Assembly (NCBI GenBank): GCA_046582565.1
Contig: JAYGED010000295.1
Location: forward strand, 1-12,985
Direction: 5' to 3'
DNA length: 12,985 nt
DNA from: JAYGED01 sp046582565
Lineage (GTDB): Bacteria; Pseudomonadota; Alphaproteobacteria; JAAXGF01
This document shows positions 6,850-12,763 of this stretch, one piece after another. Within the stretch, counting starts at the first letter, position 1. Every line of letters starts with the position of its first letter. Below the pieces are notes generated by a model. That model was not told the DNA's origin. It worked only from the letters and a program-made list of their open reading frames with translations, and did no database searches. Position numbers and translations under genes: made by a program.

Positions 6850-7740
6850 TTATTCCAGGGCGATATTATCGATCAGGCGTACGCCGTCCAGATGAACTGC
6901 CACGAGCAGCCGGGCCGGGTTTGCGTGCTGGCGGAGAGAGGCGAGGGTTTCTGCATGTCGAAGTTCGAGATAATCGACCGCCTCGAAGCCCTGGGCAATC
7001 AGCGCATGGCGGCCCCAGGCCAGAGTGTCGTCAACCGCCTCGCCCGCTGAAATGCGCCCGCCGACCTCTATGAGCGTGCTGTAGAGCCGCCCGGCGATAC
7101 CGCGGCCGGCAGGTGAAAGCGCTGCATTGCGCGAGGACATGGCGAGCCCGCCGCTCTCGCGCACCGTCGGCACGCCGATGATGTCGACCTCGAGATCGAG
7201 GTCGCGCACCAGGCGGCGAATGATCAGCAACTGCTGAAAATCCTTCTCGCCGAACAGGGCGACATGGGGGCGGCATTGAATGAGCAGCTTGGCGACCACG
7301 GTGGCGACCCCGGTGAAATGAACCGGCCGCTGCACGGCGCAGAGCCCGTCGCTGAGCCCGCCAACCTTGATTTCAGTGGCGAAACCATCGGGATAAATTT
7401 CGGCGATGGGCGGGGCGTAGATCAGGTCGACGCCAAGCTCGCCAAGCATTTGACGATCCTTTGCGGCCTCTCGGGGGTAGCTCGCGAAATCCTCGTCGGC
7501 GCCGAACTGGGCAGGGTTGACGAAGATGCTGACGACCACGCGCTGGCAGCGGCGGCGCGCTTCCTCGACCAGCGCCAGATGGCCCCCATGGAGCGCCCCC
7601 ATGGTGGGAACCAGGGCAATGGTCTCACCGATCTTGCGCCAAACTCCCAGCGCATGGCGAAGCCCGTCCAGGCTGTCCTCTGTTGCGATATCGGCGTTGG
7701 GCTGCATGGCCGCCCGATTGATCACATCCCGGGGGCTCAT
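6850..7740 (-). CDS. panC: Pantothenate synthetase (pantoate-beta-alanine ligase)
   Basis: A 296-residue cytoplasmic enzyme that joins D-pantoate to beta-alanine with ATP to give pantothenate, the precursor of coenzyme A. Conserved landmarks are VPTMGALHGGH at 44-54 (nucleotidyl-transferase HxGH-type site), VSIFVNPAQF at 70-79, FGEKDFQQL at 163-171, and the KMSKS-like MSSRN at 201-205. The usual RPGHF loop over the pantoate site reads RPVHF here (Val140 in place of Gly), a noticeable change near the active site. The start at 7740 is favoured because its ATG overlaps the stop of the upstream deacylase (ATGA), a typical translational coupling. An internal Met12 would give a length closer to the usual 280 aa and remains possible. 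panB and panD are not in the window. Beta-alanine must come from elsewhere, possibly through the coupled deacylase (inference). Confidence 0.96.
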   Translation of the reverse strand: MSPRDVINRAAMQPNADIATEDSLDGLRHALGVWRKIGETIALVPTMGALHGGHLALVEEARRRCQRVVVSIFVNPAQFGADEDFASYPREAAKDRQMLGELGVDLIYAPPIAEIYPDGFATEIKVGGLSDGLCAVQRPVHFTGVATVVAKLLIQCRPHVALFGEKDFQQLLIIRRLVRDLDLEVDIIGVPTVRESGGLAMSSRNAALSPAGRGIAGRLYSTLIEVGGRISAGEAVDDTLAWGRHALIAQGFEAVDYLELRHAETLASLRQHANPARLLVAVHLDGVRLIDNIALE

Positions 7741-8750
7741 ATATCGACGGCGATCAAGCCGAGGAAATCGCCGGCCGTGACCAGGGCCTTATGGGTGCGG
7801 CCAATCAGGATTCCCGGACGGCCCGCACGATACAGGGCTGGTGCGCGCTCGGGCTTTTCGGGGAAATGCACCTGGCCGATTGCATCGCCGGCCTCGACCG
7901 GCGAGTCGAGATCGATCAAGGCTTCATAGATGCCGTCATCCTCGGCGATAACATAGCATTCGGCGTCGGGCATATGCATCATTCGTGTCGGCGCCAGGCC
8001 CCGCTGCTCGCGGCTCACGGGGGCCTCGTCGATGATGCCGAAATGGGCCAGCAGGTTGCGCGCCCCGATCTCGGCCACGGAGACGCTATGGGTCGTCGTG
8101 GTGCCGCCGCCACCCAGCTCCGTGCCGACGAAGATTTTCCCCATGTCTTCGACCGCCGTATCCAGCATGCCTTCCGCGTCGAGTTCCACCAGCTCCAGGC
8201 TGATCGGCGCGTCGAAGGCCAGCATGGCCCGCTTCGCCTCGGCCATGACCGCCTGGTCATCTGTTTTGTGATAGCAGGCGAACGGCGAAAACATCATCGA
8301 CTTGCCGCCGGAATGAATATCGAGCAAGCCGTCCGCGCGGGGCAGAATTATGGTCTGGACGAAATGGGCGATCATCGAAGAGACGCTGCCTGCGCGCTGA
8401 CCAGGGAACGCCCGGTTCATGTTGACGCCGTCTATGGGCGACAAGCGGGTGCCGGCCATGACCGCCGGGTAATTCAAGGCCGGAATGATAATCGCCTGGC
8501 CGGCCATCTCGTCGGCTTGAAGGGAGCGGGCCAGTTTCATCAGGGCGATTGGTCCTTCGTACTCGTCGCCGTGATTGCCGCCGGTGAAGGCCAGGGTCGG
8601 CCCTGTGCCGTTGCGAATCGATATGATCGGCAGATGCACGGCGCCCCAGCCGGAATCATTGCGGGAATGGGGAATTTCCAGACGCCCGAACTGCTTGCCC
8701 TCGGCGCTAAGGTCGATCGAACAGCTGACTTTTGATACGCCTGTTGCCAT
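7737..8750 (-). CDS. AstE/AspA-family zinc deacylase, resembling DoeB (N-acetyl-diaminobutyrate deacetylase)
   Basis: A 337-residue amidohydrolase of the succinylglutamate desuccinylase/aspartoacylase family (M14-like zinc fold), which removes an acyl group from an N-acyl amino acid. The zinc ligands are seen as His60 and Glu63 in GGNHGDEYEG and His146 in DIHSGG. The catalytic glutamate is Glu211 in TELGGGG. The stretches PHSRNDSGWG (27-36) and SPIDGVNMNRAFPG (104-117) and the C-terminal barrel-like domain (from about 255) resemble DoeB of ectoine degradation, which deacetylates N-acetyl-L-2,4-diaminobutyrate. No other ectoine-degradation gene is present, so the natural substrate is uncertain. 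The start is set at the ATG at 8750, within the 57-bp divergent gap. The longer ORF start at 8984 would run deep into the divergent transhydrogenase gene and has no family-like sequence. The stop overlaps the panC start by four bases. Confidence 0.88.
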   Translation of the reverse strand: MATGVSKVSCSIDLSAEGKQFGRLEIPHSRNDSGWGAVHLPIISIRNGTGPTLAFTGGNHGDEYEGPIALMKLARSLQADEMAGQAIIIPALNYPAVMAGTRLSPIDGVNMNRAFPGQRAGSVSSMIAHFVQTIILPRADGLLDIHSGGKSMMFSPFACYHKTDDQAVMAEAKRAMLAFDAPISLELVELDAEGMLDTAVEDMGKIFVGTELGGGGTTTTHSVSVAEIGARNLLAHFGIIDEAPVSREQRGLAPTRMMHMPDAECYVIAEDDGIYEALIDLDSPVEAGDAIGQVHFPEKPERAPALYRAGRPGILIGRTHKALVTAGDFLGLIAVDI

Positions 8751-8791
8751 AAGACGGTTTCTACCTTCTTGTGTCTCGTTATCCGAGAGGG

Positions 8792-8797
8792 AAGGAG
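8792..8797 (+). promoter_or_regulatory. Ribosome binding site that decides the transhydrogenase start
   Basis: AAGGAG, 10 bases before the ATG at 8808. An upstream in-frame TTG at 8769 would extend the protein by 13 residues that do not look like the family, and no such site precedes it. Confidence 0.6.
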
Positions 8798-8807
8798 TAA
8801 TACGATC

Positions 8808-10115
8808 ATGGGCTGTTGTCACTATGCCGCGCCGGCCGAGGGCTGCGATACTGCATTTTCCGTTGATATATCGGCGATCACCTATGGGCCGGGAGCCCTG
8901 GCCGAGGTCGGCGATCACGCACAGGCGCGCGGCATCACCCGCTGCGCGCTGTTCACAGATAAGCTCATCGCCGGCCTTGAGCATCTGTCCATCGTCCGCG
9001 ATTCCCTAATCGCCGCGGGCGTCGATGTGGTGGTCTATGATGAGTGCCGCGTTGAGCCGACCGATGAATCCTTCCTGGCGGCGTCGCGCTTCGCTTCCCA
9101 AGGCGGGTTCGACGGCTATATTTCCGTCGGCGGCGGCTCGGTTATCGACACCGCCAAGGCGGCCAACCTCTACGCCACCCACCCGGCGGAATTCCTCACC
9201 TATGTGAATGCGCCGATCGGCGGCGGCGTAGCCGTGCCGGGGCCGCTCAAGCCTCATATTGCCTGCCCGACGACCTGTGGAACGGGCAGCGAATGCACCG
9301 GCATCGCGGTATTCGATCTGTTGGCCATAAAGGCCAAGACCGGCATCGTCTCGCGTCACATGCGCCCCAGTCAGGCGGTGGTCGATCCGACCGTGACGGC
9401 CACGTTGCCCGCCACCGTGGTTGCGGCGAGCGGCTTCGATGTGCTCAGCCACGCGCTCGAATCCTATACCGCCAGGCCCTATACCCAGCGGGCCGCGGCG
9501 GCGCGCCCCAGCCTGCGCCCGCAGAGCCAGGGCGCGAACCCGTGGAGCGATATCGGCTGTCTCGAATCTCTGCGGTTGATCGGCGACTATCTGGAGCGTG
9601 CGGTGGCCGACGCCGGCGATGATGAGGCGCGTGGGCATTTGATGTTTGCCGCCACCCTGGCCGGTATTGCGTTTGGCAACGCCGGCTGCCATCTACCCCA
9701 CGGTATGTCCTATTCAGTATCGGGCCTGGTGCGTGACTTCCAGCCGGAAGGCTATCCCGATGACAAACCCATCGTGCCGCACGGCATGTCGGTCATCGTC
9801 AATGCCCCGTCGGTTTTCCGGTTTACCGCGCAAGCCTGTCCCGAGCGTCATTTGCGCGCCGCCGAATGCCTCGGCGGCAACACGGGCGGAGCGGGCCTTG
9901 ACGATGCCGGCGAAGTGGTGGCTGCGCGCCTAATCGAGCTGATGAGAGCGACCGGAATTCCCAATGGGGTGTCCGGCGTTGGCTACGGCGAGGCGGATAT
10001 TCCGGCGCTCACCGAGGGTTCTTTCCCCCAGCGCCGGCTGTTGGATAACGCCCCCCTCGATGTCAGCCGCGAAGCGCTCGCCGACCTCTACAAGGGCGCC
10101 CTAAGCTATTGGTAA
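8808..10115 (+). CDS. Iron-type alcohol dehydrogenase, hydroxyacid-oxoacid transhydrogenase (ADHFE1/HOT) type
   Basis: A 435-residue group III (iron-dependent) alcohol dehydrogenase. From memory of the human ADHFE1 sequence it follows that enzyme over nearly its whole length: RVEPTDESF, VGGGSVIDTAKAANLYA, the PIGGG-PLKP loop, PTTCGTGSE, GFDVLSHALESY, and the long insertion YTARPYTQRA to GANPWSDI. HOT transfers hydride from 4-hydroxybutyrate to 2-oxoglutarate, giving succinic semialdehyde and D-2-hydroxyglutarate, with tightly held NAD. Metal ligands are Asp211, His215, His298 and His325, and the dinucleotide-binding GGGS is at 108-111. The N-terminus carries Cys3, Cys4 and Cys13, an uncommon cluster. 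The gene diverges from the deacylase-panC operon. It stands alone on its strand, and its stop lies inside a tandem duplication. A simpler 4-hydroxybutyrate dehydrogenase or other alcohol dehydrogenase activity cannot be excluded. Confidence 0.9.
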   Translation: MGCCHYAAPAEGCDTAFSVDISAITYGPGALAEVGDHAQARGITRCALFTDKLIAGLEHLSIVRDSLIAAGVDVVVYDECRVEPTDESFLAASRFASQGGFDGYISVGGGSVIDTAKAANLYATHPAEFLTYVNAPIGGGVAVPGPLKPHIACPTTCGTGSECTGIAVFDLLAIKAKTGIVSRHMRPSQAVVDPTVTATLPATVVAASGFDVLSHALESYTARPYTQRAAAARPSLRPQSQGANPWSDIGCLESLRLIGDYLERAVADAGDDEARGHLMFAATLAGIAFGNAGCHLPHGMSYSVSGLVRDFQPEGYPDDKPIVPHGMSVIVNAPSVFRFTAQACPERHLRAAECLGGNTGGAGLDDAGEVVAARLIELMRATGIPNGVSGVGYGEADIPALTEGSFPQRRLLDNAPLDVSREALADLYKGALSYW

Positions 10116-10136
10116 TGCCCTAAGCTATTGGTAATG
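10098..10136 (+). repeat. Tandem direct repeat, 19-bp period, over the transhydrogenase stop codon
   Basis: GCCCTAAGCTATTGGTAAT occurs twice without a gap (10098-10116 and 10117-10135), and the following G is also shared, giving 20 matched bases. The first copy encodes the last five residues (ALSYW) and the TAA stop of the transhydrogenase. The second copy lies after the stop and is non-coding. An exact copy suggests a recent slippage or duplication event. Confidence 0.97.
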
Positions 10137-10156
10137 AATGATCTACTGGTCGTGAA

Positions 10157-10579
10157 TTAGATGGCGACGCCGGCGTCGAAGCCGATGACGGTGCGGATTT
10201 CGGCGAGCAGATCGTTGGCGGCGATGGGTTTCAGCAGGATCTTGGCGGCGCCCACCTGACGGCTGACTTCGTGCAGCATTTCATCCTCGTCGCCGGTAAG
10301 AATGAGGATCGGAATGCCGCGATGACGGGCGTTGTCGGAGCGCCGGATCTGGTTGCAGAATTCCATGCCGTCCATTTTATGCATATGAAGATCGCAGATG
10401 ATCACGTCGGGAGTGGTCGCCATGGGGCTGCACAGCATGGCCAGCGCCTGCTCGCCGTGCTCCGCCTCGGCGACGTCGGTGATGCCGACGCGTCCAAGAA
10501 GCTGCCGGATGATCGAACGCATGGTCCGGTGATCGTCGACCACAAGTACGCTGATAGATGCTTGATTTGTTTCGGCCAT
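10157..10579 (-). CDS. Stand-alone CheY-like response regulator receiver
   Basis: A 140-residue single-domain response regulator. The acidic pocket Asp15-Asp16 (VLVVDDHRTM), phospho-acceptor Asp63 (DVIICDLHM), Thr95 (ILILTGDED) and Lys117 (ILLKPIA) are all present, so it should be phosphorylated. There is no output domain, and no histidine kinase, chemotaxis or flagellar gene lies nearby, so its kinase and target are unknown. Similar proteins serve as CheY-like switches for motility or as phospho-relay shuttles. An AGGA ribosome binding site lies about 6 bases before the ATG. Upstream is a 145-bp divergent control region shared with the VOC gene. It is convergent with the transhydrogenase across about 40 bp, which include the second repeat copy. 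Confidence 0.93.
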   Translation of the reverse strand: MAETNQASISVLVVDDHRTMRSIIRQLLGRVGITDVAEAEHGEQALAMLCSPMATTPDVIICDLHMHKMDGMEFCNQIRRSDNARHRGIPILILTGDEDEMLHEVSRQVGAAKILLKPIAANDLLAEIRTVIGFDAGVAI

Positions 10580-10724
10580 GCGTTGTCCTACAAGTAAAGC
10601 CGGCGTCGGAAGTGAATACCCACCGATTATGCGTAATTATAAGTATAATTGGTAACCAAATCCTTTATGGCCGCGATGGCGCGCCCTATCTATGTCTTAC
10701 CGTTATTTTTAAGGAATCCTTGCC
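10580..10724. promoter_or_regulatory. Divergent control region of the receiver and VOC genes
   Basis: At 145 bp this is the longest non-coding stretch in the window. Its centre (about 10622-10662) is A+T-rich against a GC-rich background. It holds two near-adjacent inverted repeats (listed separately), an 8-bp GGCGCGCC palindrome at 10678-10685, and an AAGGA ribosome binding site at 10711-10715, 9 bases before the VOC start. That site lies in the small palindrome AAGGAATCCTT (10711-10721), which has too short a loop to form a hairpin. No tRNA or riboswitch-like structure was recognised. Confidence 0.6.
10635..10659. promoter_or_regulatory. Symmetric promoter/operator candidate: TATAAT on both strands with two palindromes
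   Basis: AATTATA-AG-TATAATT (10635-10650) is a perfect 7-bp inverted repeat with a 2-bp spacer. Because of its symmetry it gives an exact TATAAT on the plus strand (10644-10649, toward the VOC gene) and another on the minus strand (complement of 10636-10641, toward the receiver gene). It overlaps by two bases the perfect 11-base palindrome TTGGTAACCAA (10649-10659), which could be a binding site for a dimeric regulator. No good -35 box is seen at 16-18 bases on either side, so an activator or another sigma factor may be needed. Confidence 0.45.
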
Positions 10725-11171
10725 ATGAGTGAAAATCGCTTGCGCGCTGTCGGTATCAACCATGTGGCGCTCGAAGTCGGCAATATCGACGAGGCGTTGG
10801 TGTTCTACGGCAAGCTGTTCGAGGTCGATCTGCTGAGCCGTAGCGAAACCAGCGCCTTCATCGGTCTCGGCGATCAATTCATCGCCTTGTTCAAGGGCGG
10901 TTCGGACGCGAACGATACCGGCCGCCATTTCGGCCTGGTTGTCGATGATCCGGCCAAGGGCCGCGCCCTGCTCGATGCCATGGGTATCGAGCTGATGTCG
11001 GGGCCGGGAGTCAACTTCAACGACCCCTGGGGCAATTACGTGCAGCTTGTCACCTACGGTAAAATTCAGTTCGACAAGACCCCGGGCGTCTTACGCTCCA
11101 TGGGCCTGGATGACCTGGAGAAGACCGAGGCCGCCCAGCAGGAAATTGCCGACAAAGGCTTTGCGGATTGA
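10725..11171 (+). CDS. VOC (glyoxalase/bleomycin-resistance fold) family protein
   Basis: A 148-residue vicinal-oxygen-chelate protein with two beta-alpha-beta-beta-beta modules. Module 1 starts INHVALEVGNIDEALVFYGKLF (about 11-32), and module 2 starts HFGLVVDDPAKGRALLDAMG (about 68-87). The expected ends of the metal sites are His13, His68 and Gln107 (GNYVQLV). Glutamine stands where a metal-binding glutamate is usual, so metal binding or enzyme activity may differ from glyoxalase I or dioxygenases. The NDPWGNYVQLV block is the standard C-terminal VOC motif. A charged tail of about 35 residues follows the fold. The gene has a good AAGGA ribosome binding site and a private promoter region. 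It is 32 bp upstream of the gamma-glutamyl hydrolase-like gene. No specific substrate can be named. Confidence 0.88.
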   Translation: MSENRLRAVGINHVALEVGNIDEALVFYGKLFEVDLLSRSETSAFIGLGDQFIALFKGGSDANDTGRHFGLVVDDPAKGRALLDAMGIELMSGPGVNFNDPWGNYVQLVTYGKIQFDKTPGVLRSMGLDDLEKTEAAQQEIADKGFAD

Positions 11172-11203
11172 AAGCGCGGGTAAAATTGATCTAGAATCGA
11201 CCC

Positions 11204-11923
11204 ATGAGCGATAAACCCCTGATCGGCCTTACCCTCGATAGCGAGGACCCCGGTGGCTATTCCAATCAGCCCTGGTACGCCCTGCGCCAGAATTATTTCA
11301 GCGCCGTGCGCCGGGCCGGCGGCTTGCCGGTAGCGCTGCCCCATGAGCCCGACGATGTGGCGGCCTATCTTGCCCGCCTCGACGGCTTGCTGGTCACCGG
11401 CGGCGCGTTCGATGTGGACCCGGCCCTGTTCGGCGACAATCATCGCCATGCAAGTGTCGTCACCAAGGCAATGCGCACCGAATTCGAGCTTGCCGCCTGC
11501 CGGATGGCCGGCGACACCGACATGCCGCTGCTCGGCATCTGCGGCGGCCAGCAGGTCATGAACGTCGCCTTCGGCGGCACCCTGATCCAGCATATTCCCG
11601 AAACGGTCACCGACGCCCTGGCCCATGAGCAGCCCAATCCGCGCACACAGGCCGGTCATAAGGTCACGATCATGGCGGACACCCTGCTGCATGGCATCGT
11701 CGGGGTCGACGAGATGGCGGTGAACAGCGCCCATCACCAGGCTGTCGCCACGGTCCCCGATGGGCTGGTGGTCGATGCGGTGGCGCCTGATGGGGTGATC
11801 GAGGGGATTGAGGTCCCCGGCCAGCGGTTCTGCCTCGGCGTGCAGTGGCACCCGGAATACGCCATCAGCGACGGCGACAGCCGCATCTTCGATGCCTTCG
11901 TTGCCGCCGCCGCCGCTGGTTAA
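11204..11923 (+). CDS. Class I glutamine amidotransferase-like gamma-glutamyl hydrolase, peptidase C26 (PuuD type)
   Basis: A 239-residue cytoplasmic hydrolase of the peptidase C26 family. Relatives cleave gamma-glutamyl amides such as gamma-glutamyl-GABA (PuuD, in putrescine breakdown). The catalytic triad is visible: nucleophile Cys113 in GICGGQQVMN, with His216 and Glu218 in QWHPE. The VTGGAFDVDP segment (64-73), an oxyanion and substrate-loop region, and NSAHHQAV (174-181) are diagnostic of the family. The nucleophile elbow reads GICGGQ where GICRG is common; both occur. No clear ribosome binding site precedes the ATG. It is the middle of a plus-strand run, 32 bp after the VOC gene and 3 bp before the pseudouridine synthase. 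No puuA, puuB or puuC is present, so a putrescine role is not established. Hydrolysis of another gamma-glutamyl compound is equally possible. Confidence 0.92.
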   Translation: MSDKPLIGLTLDSEDPGGYSNQPWYALRQNYFSAVRRAGGLPVALPHEPDDVAAYLARLDGLLVTGGAFDVDPALFGDNHRHASVVTKAMRTEFELAACRMAGDTDMPLLGICGGQQVMNVAFGGTLIQHIPETVTDALAHEQPNPRTQAGHKVTIMADTLLHGIVGVDEMAVNSAHHQAVATVPDGLVVDAVAPDGVIEGIEVPGQRFCLGVQWHPEYAISDGDSRIFDAFVAAAAAG

Positions 11924-11926
11924 TCC

Positions 11927-12763
11927 ATGACTGCTGTAGGGGAAGGAGAGCGCATCGCCAAGCGGCTGGCTCGCGCCGGGCTCTGTTCGCGGCGCGAGGC
12001 CGAGCGCTGGATCGAGGCCGGTCGTGTGGCGGTCGACGGCAAGCTGCTCGAGACGCCGGCGGTGGTGGTCGGACCCGATAGCCGGATCACCGTGGACGGC
12101 AAGCCGCTGCCCGCCGCCGAGGCGACCCGGCTGTGGCGCTATCACAAGCCCAAGGGCCTGATCTGCACGGCGCGCGACGAAGCCGGCCGCGACACGATCT
12201 TTGGCGCTCTGCCGGAGACCATGCCCAGGGTCGTGTCCGTCGGCCGCCTCGACATCAATTCCGAGGGGCTGTTGCTGCTGACCAACGACGGCGGTCTGGC
12301 GCGGCGGCTCGAATTGCCCTCGACCGGCTGGGCGCGGCGCTACCGGGTGCGGGTGTTCGGCCGCCCCGAGCCCGAACAGCTTACCGCCCTGGCGCAGGGG
12401 ATCACCGTCGACGGCGTCCATTATGGCCCGATCGAAGCGGCATTGGAGCGTCAGCAGGGCGGCAATGCCTGGATTTCCCTGCTGTTACGCGAAGGCAAGA
12501 ACCGTGAAATCCGCAAGGTCATGACCCATCTCGGCCTCGCGGTGAACCGGCTGATCCGAATCTCGTTCGGTCCTTTCCGGTTGATCGATTTGGAGTCCGG
12601 CGCGTTGCGCGAGGTGCCCGCCCGCATCCTGGCCGATCAACTCGGCACCCAGAAGCCCGATAACAAGCCGGAAGGCAAAGCAAAGCCCAAACCTAAATCC
12701 GGGGGCAAGGCCAGGTCCAAATCATCACCGGGCAAAAATCGCCGTGCGAATCGTCGCCGGTAG
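11927..12763 (+). CDS. rluB: rRNA pseudouridine synthase, RsuA/RluB family
   Basis: A 278-residue RNA-modifying enzyme that converts a uridine in ribosomal RNA to pseudouridine. An S4 RNA-binding domain occupies about residues 8-60 (ERIAKRLARAGLCSRREAE, then GRVAVDGK). The catalytic domain carries the family motif GRLDINSEGLLLLTNDG with catalytic Asp109, and the late REGKNREIRK motif is at 188-197. The layout fits RluB (23S rRNA, U2605 in E. coli) better than RsuA, but the site cannot be assigned with certainty. The last 36 or so residues (243-278) are a low-complexity Lys/Arg/Pro/Ser/Gly tail with almost no acidic residues, probably an extra RNA-binding extension. The gene starts 3 bp after the hydrolase. 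Its last 20 bases overlap rsmD in another frame. Confidence 0.92.
   Translation: MTAVGEGERIAKRLARAGLCSRREAERWIEAGRVAVDGKLLETPAVVVGPDSRITVDGKPLPAAEATRLWRYHKPKGLICTARDEAGRDTIFGALPETMPRVVSVGRLDINSEGLLLLTNDGGLARRLELPSTGWARRYRVRVFGRPEPEQLTALAQGITVDGVHYGPIEAALERQQGGNAWISLLLREGKNREIRKVMTHLGLAVNRLIRISFGPFRLIDLESGALREVPARILADQLGTQKPDNKPEGKAKPKPKSGGKARSKSSPGKNRRANRRR

Noticed and set aside
7791..8735. A 314-codon plus-strand open frame opposite the deacylase
   Set aside because: It is a shadow of the deacylase, with no recognisable domain, and composition is biased toward His, Arg, Gly and Ala.
7737..8750. Assignment of the deacylase as DoeB in an ectoine-degradation operon
   Set aside because: The sequence resembles DoeB, but no doeA, doeC, doeD or ectoine transporter is present; the operon partner is panC.
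8751..8984. A 78-residue N-terminal extension of the deacylase ORF
   Set aside because: It is antisense to the start of the transhydrogenase gene. The family N-terminus begins at the ATG at 8750.
11066..12421. A 451-codon open frame on the minus strand, antisense to the VOC, hydrolase and pseudouridine synthase genes
   Set aside because: It crosses three well-supported genes, lies in the codon-position shadow of GC-rich plus-strand genes, and its translation (rich in Gly, Asp, His, Gln, Arg) resembles no family.
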